Of a stretch of DNA of 64,000 nt, positions 61,383 to 64,000 are shown one piece after another. Every line of letters starts with the position of its first letter. The stretch's first letter is position 1. Source of the stretch: Gavia stellata (Eukaryota > Chordata > Aves > Gaviiformes > Gaviidae); contig NC_082611.1 of assembly GCF_030936135.1 (NCBI RefSeq), forward strand, positions 9,625,001 through 9,689,000, in the 5' to 3' direction. A program made the position numbers and the translations under genes. Under the pieces are notes generated by a model that saw only the letters and a list, made by a program, of their open reading frames with translations, ran no database searches and was not told the origin of the DNA.

Positions 61383-64000
61383 AATTTTAATGGGAAACAC
61401 TCTAAACTATAATTACAATTCAGCCATCACTAACAAAACCTCAAATCACTGTATCAAATCTTGCTTCCCAAAAGCTGTTTTCCATGGAAGTTGATTTATT
61501 GCTCACACACAATGATCAGAAAGCATCCATTTGAAAGGAGAAGACAAAATTCTTTTATACAGTTTCTTTTACAATAAATGTAATTTAAAGCTAATGAACT
61601 ATAGGGCAATAATGTTGCAACTCATGAAAATACCTGTTATAAACAGTAGACTTGGCACAGTGTTAGAATGGCTGCTAAGAGCCACTCTCCCTGCACGGGA
61701 AACAGATTGAACACAGCTTTGACTTGGAAGACCACAACATTATGTATTTGGATGCAGCAATCATCTACAGACACATGCAGGAACATTGTTTATAGTATTT
61801 GTACTATAAAGACACATATACTGCAAAGACCATCAATTAACAAGCTATTTCTGCAGTCTTACTTTTTCTGGCTAAAACATTACTTTTGCCATTTCTTTTG
61901 GAAATTTATTTTACAGTACATTACAGCTCAAGCTAGGAGTCTTGACAGCTTACATTTTCCCATCACTTAATTTCATTCATATTAGAATCTGCCCTAGTAA
62001 GTTTCCTATGCTCTCTGATATCTTTCTCTTAGGGCTTGTCTTCACTGAAGGAGCATTTCAACTTAGAGCACAATCTTAACTATTATCTAATGCTACACTG
62101 ACTACACCGTTTTAGTCTGTGTACTCAGATAAATGGGTCTCATCATCATGTCAGCTGGGTTTTGGCCTCCATTGATTTTAATGTGAAAGAAAACCTTGTC
62201 TGTTTGGAAGAGTAGAAATAAGACAAAAATCAAAAGAAGTTTCTCCATTAAGCTAAACAGTTTTAGCTCTGTGAACATTAATTAGCATTTCTACGGCTCA
62301 AGGGAAATCCTAAGTGCTGGACAAGCAAGGCTTCCTGAGCTAACGGCTTTCTATAATCAGACTTAAAAATATGAAGTTGGACTGTACTGGTTTGGCTGAT
62401 AGGCTTTCATCCTCTGTTCTATTTTTGATCTTTTTGAAAACCAAAACTTAGAGTGGGAAAATCACAGAAAGACCTACATATTTTACAGCAGTTTTATCAA
62501 AGACATTGAACTTTCTCTAAGAATGAGTACATCTCCAAAGAATAAATTGAGATTTCTCCTAGCCTGCAAGGCCAACTTTAGCATTCATTTGCTTTTATTT
62601 TCAAATTATAAAAATGTCTAGTTTATAATCCACCGCTAAATTTGAGAAATCAATATAAAAATCAAGCAAGAACAGGACTTAATTTTTGGTACAACAGTCA
62701 CTGGCAAATATCAATCATTTCAACAGGGCAGCTTTAAAGAAGAGAAGTCATGCCAGGTCTAGTTTTGTCTGAGAGAACATACGCAATTGGCTTCGGGTCA
62801 AATAAAAATAGAATCTGAGCAGAGGCAATCACCCCTCAGCAGTGAACTAGGAAAAGAGGGAATATGTCATCTGTGGCAGAAGACAGCTGTATACATCCAA
62901 GAAGATTAAAACTGACAGTAAAATGTACACTAACTATATCCTGCATATTTAGTCTTTGATTATGCACAGTCTTAAAAGCCCACACATTAAACACATTGAT
63001 ATCTATTTTGATATATATATCAGATATATTATTTAACATAAAATGCACCTGTAAAACAGCATCAGTAAAATGGTTTTCTTAAGTATTGTATTTTACCAAA
63101 TCTGAATAAAGCAGACACTGACCAGAGGAAAGTTAAATTCCAGAAACATTTCTTGCTTTCTGAGCACATTTGTACAGATCCCAATTATGTGAGATACTTA
63201 CTAATTATATTACATTATGCAGGTGGAATTTGGCACCCAGAAAATATAAAACAGACTTGCATTAAATAAATGTATGAGGTATTGAAAATGTTCTTATTGA
63301 AGACATGTATCTCATTTCCTCAGGGACAGAAGCTGAGTTTCTCAATGAACTCTCAAGAAGGGGGGAAAAAAAGGCCCTCCATTATCTTGTCACCAAAACA
63401 GACAAGCTAACCTATGGGGGTTCATAGTCACACTGATGGACACTGTATACAGTCAGTATTTTTACACAATGATGTCCAAAAACCCCAGCTGTCATTAAGT
63501 TCCCAATCTATCCTACAAACAGGTCTGATTCCTTCCTTGAAAAGGAAATAAAGAAAAAAATTAAGCAAGGAAAATTTTCACTATGTCTAATTCAGGATTT
63601 TGTAATTGCTCTTTTTATTCAAATCTGTTCCCTAACAGTAACAGACAACAACCAAATTTAACCACCAGCCTTACAGCTAGCTACCTGCAGGACCACTGTG
63701 CTAGCTACAGAGAGCATCAGTGCCTGGGGCGGATGGTGTGGAATACCCAGGTGCGGTCAATGAATGATCAGGGTTTCTCTCTGGTTTTAGAATGCTCATC
63801 TCTAGAAATATTGAAGCAACCCTAATAACAAGAATCAGGCCTTCTGGAGGCCTGTAAGTTTCAATATGACAGCCACTACCATATTAAACAGCTACAACCA
63901 CTTCACCTTTAATTTGACTGTGATGGTTATTGTTCTTGAATATTTATATCATGTATGAACACAGGCAATGACAGAGTCACTGCAAAATTCATAATCTAAA

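Larger units (their letters stand above)
60631..64000 (-). other. IQCK: IQCK intron, runs off the window
   Basis: More than 3.3 kb upstream of the IQ-motif exon in IQCK orientation. I looked for the preceding IQCK blocks (as recalled, around FLTEWLYNQNP and FSIPFVEERL) and did not find them, so the next exon is probably beyond 64000. It contains the templated duplication at 60665-60741 copied from 61336-61382. Confidence 0.6.

Noticed and set aside
1-64000. CRISPR arrays, bacterial operons, rRNA or tRNA genes, endogenous retrovirus genes
   Set aside because: No regular spacer arrays, ribosome binding sites, cloverleaf A/B boxes or retroviral gag-pol-type frames were seen. The window is ordinary vertebrate DNA.

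Overview
The window is vertebrate nuclear DNA and almost certainly from a bird. Coding sequence is sparse and split by large GT-AG introns. There is one strong CpG island, and two 5'-truncated CR1 retrotransposon copies, one of which ends in the CR1-typical tandem ATTCTATG. The recognisable genes are GPRC5B and IQCK in convergent order, which as I recall is also their arrangement on human chromosome 16p12.

Positions 1 to about 19.7 kb are intergenic. They hold a minus-strand CR1 fragment (about 323-875), a plus-strand CR1 fragment (about 11240-11815) and a pair of diverged direct repeats near 6.5 and 7.2 kb. I find no exon there. A CpG island (about 19.76-20.96 kb) carries the inferred promoter and noncoding exon 1 of GPRC5B. 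The inferred 5' UTR contains an arginine-rich upstream ORF, and a perfect G-quadruplex motif follows just after the exon 1 donor.

GPRC5B lies on the plus strand. Its coding exons are 26268-27273, 31862-31974 and 33419-33463, and together they encode a class C orphan receptor of 387 residues. All splice phases agree. A further 3' exon candidate (35853-35968) has a strong acceptor and joins in frame to the exon 2 donor only. It would replace the usual C-terminus with a different 38-residue tail. Three AATAAA signals follow, the last at 37040 with a GT-rich downstream element, so the gene probably ends near 37.06 kb.

From about 37 to 54.5 kb no confident exon is visible. The stretch is AT-rich, with simple repeats and a candidate conserved noncoding block around 48.4-48.9 kb that contains a perfect 22-bp palindrome. 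On the minus strand, two exons of IQCK (54485-54596 and 60546-60630) join in frame and rebuild a complete IQ motif across the splice junction. The rest of IQCK lies beyond the right edge and, for the last exon, somewhere to the left of 54485.

No new multi-gene system was found. The most unusual signals are the alternative GPRC5B tail exon, a 47-bp templated duplication with microhomology at both junctions just upstream of an IQCK splice acceptor, and the 5' UTR ORF and G-quadruplex at the GPRC5B promoter.
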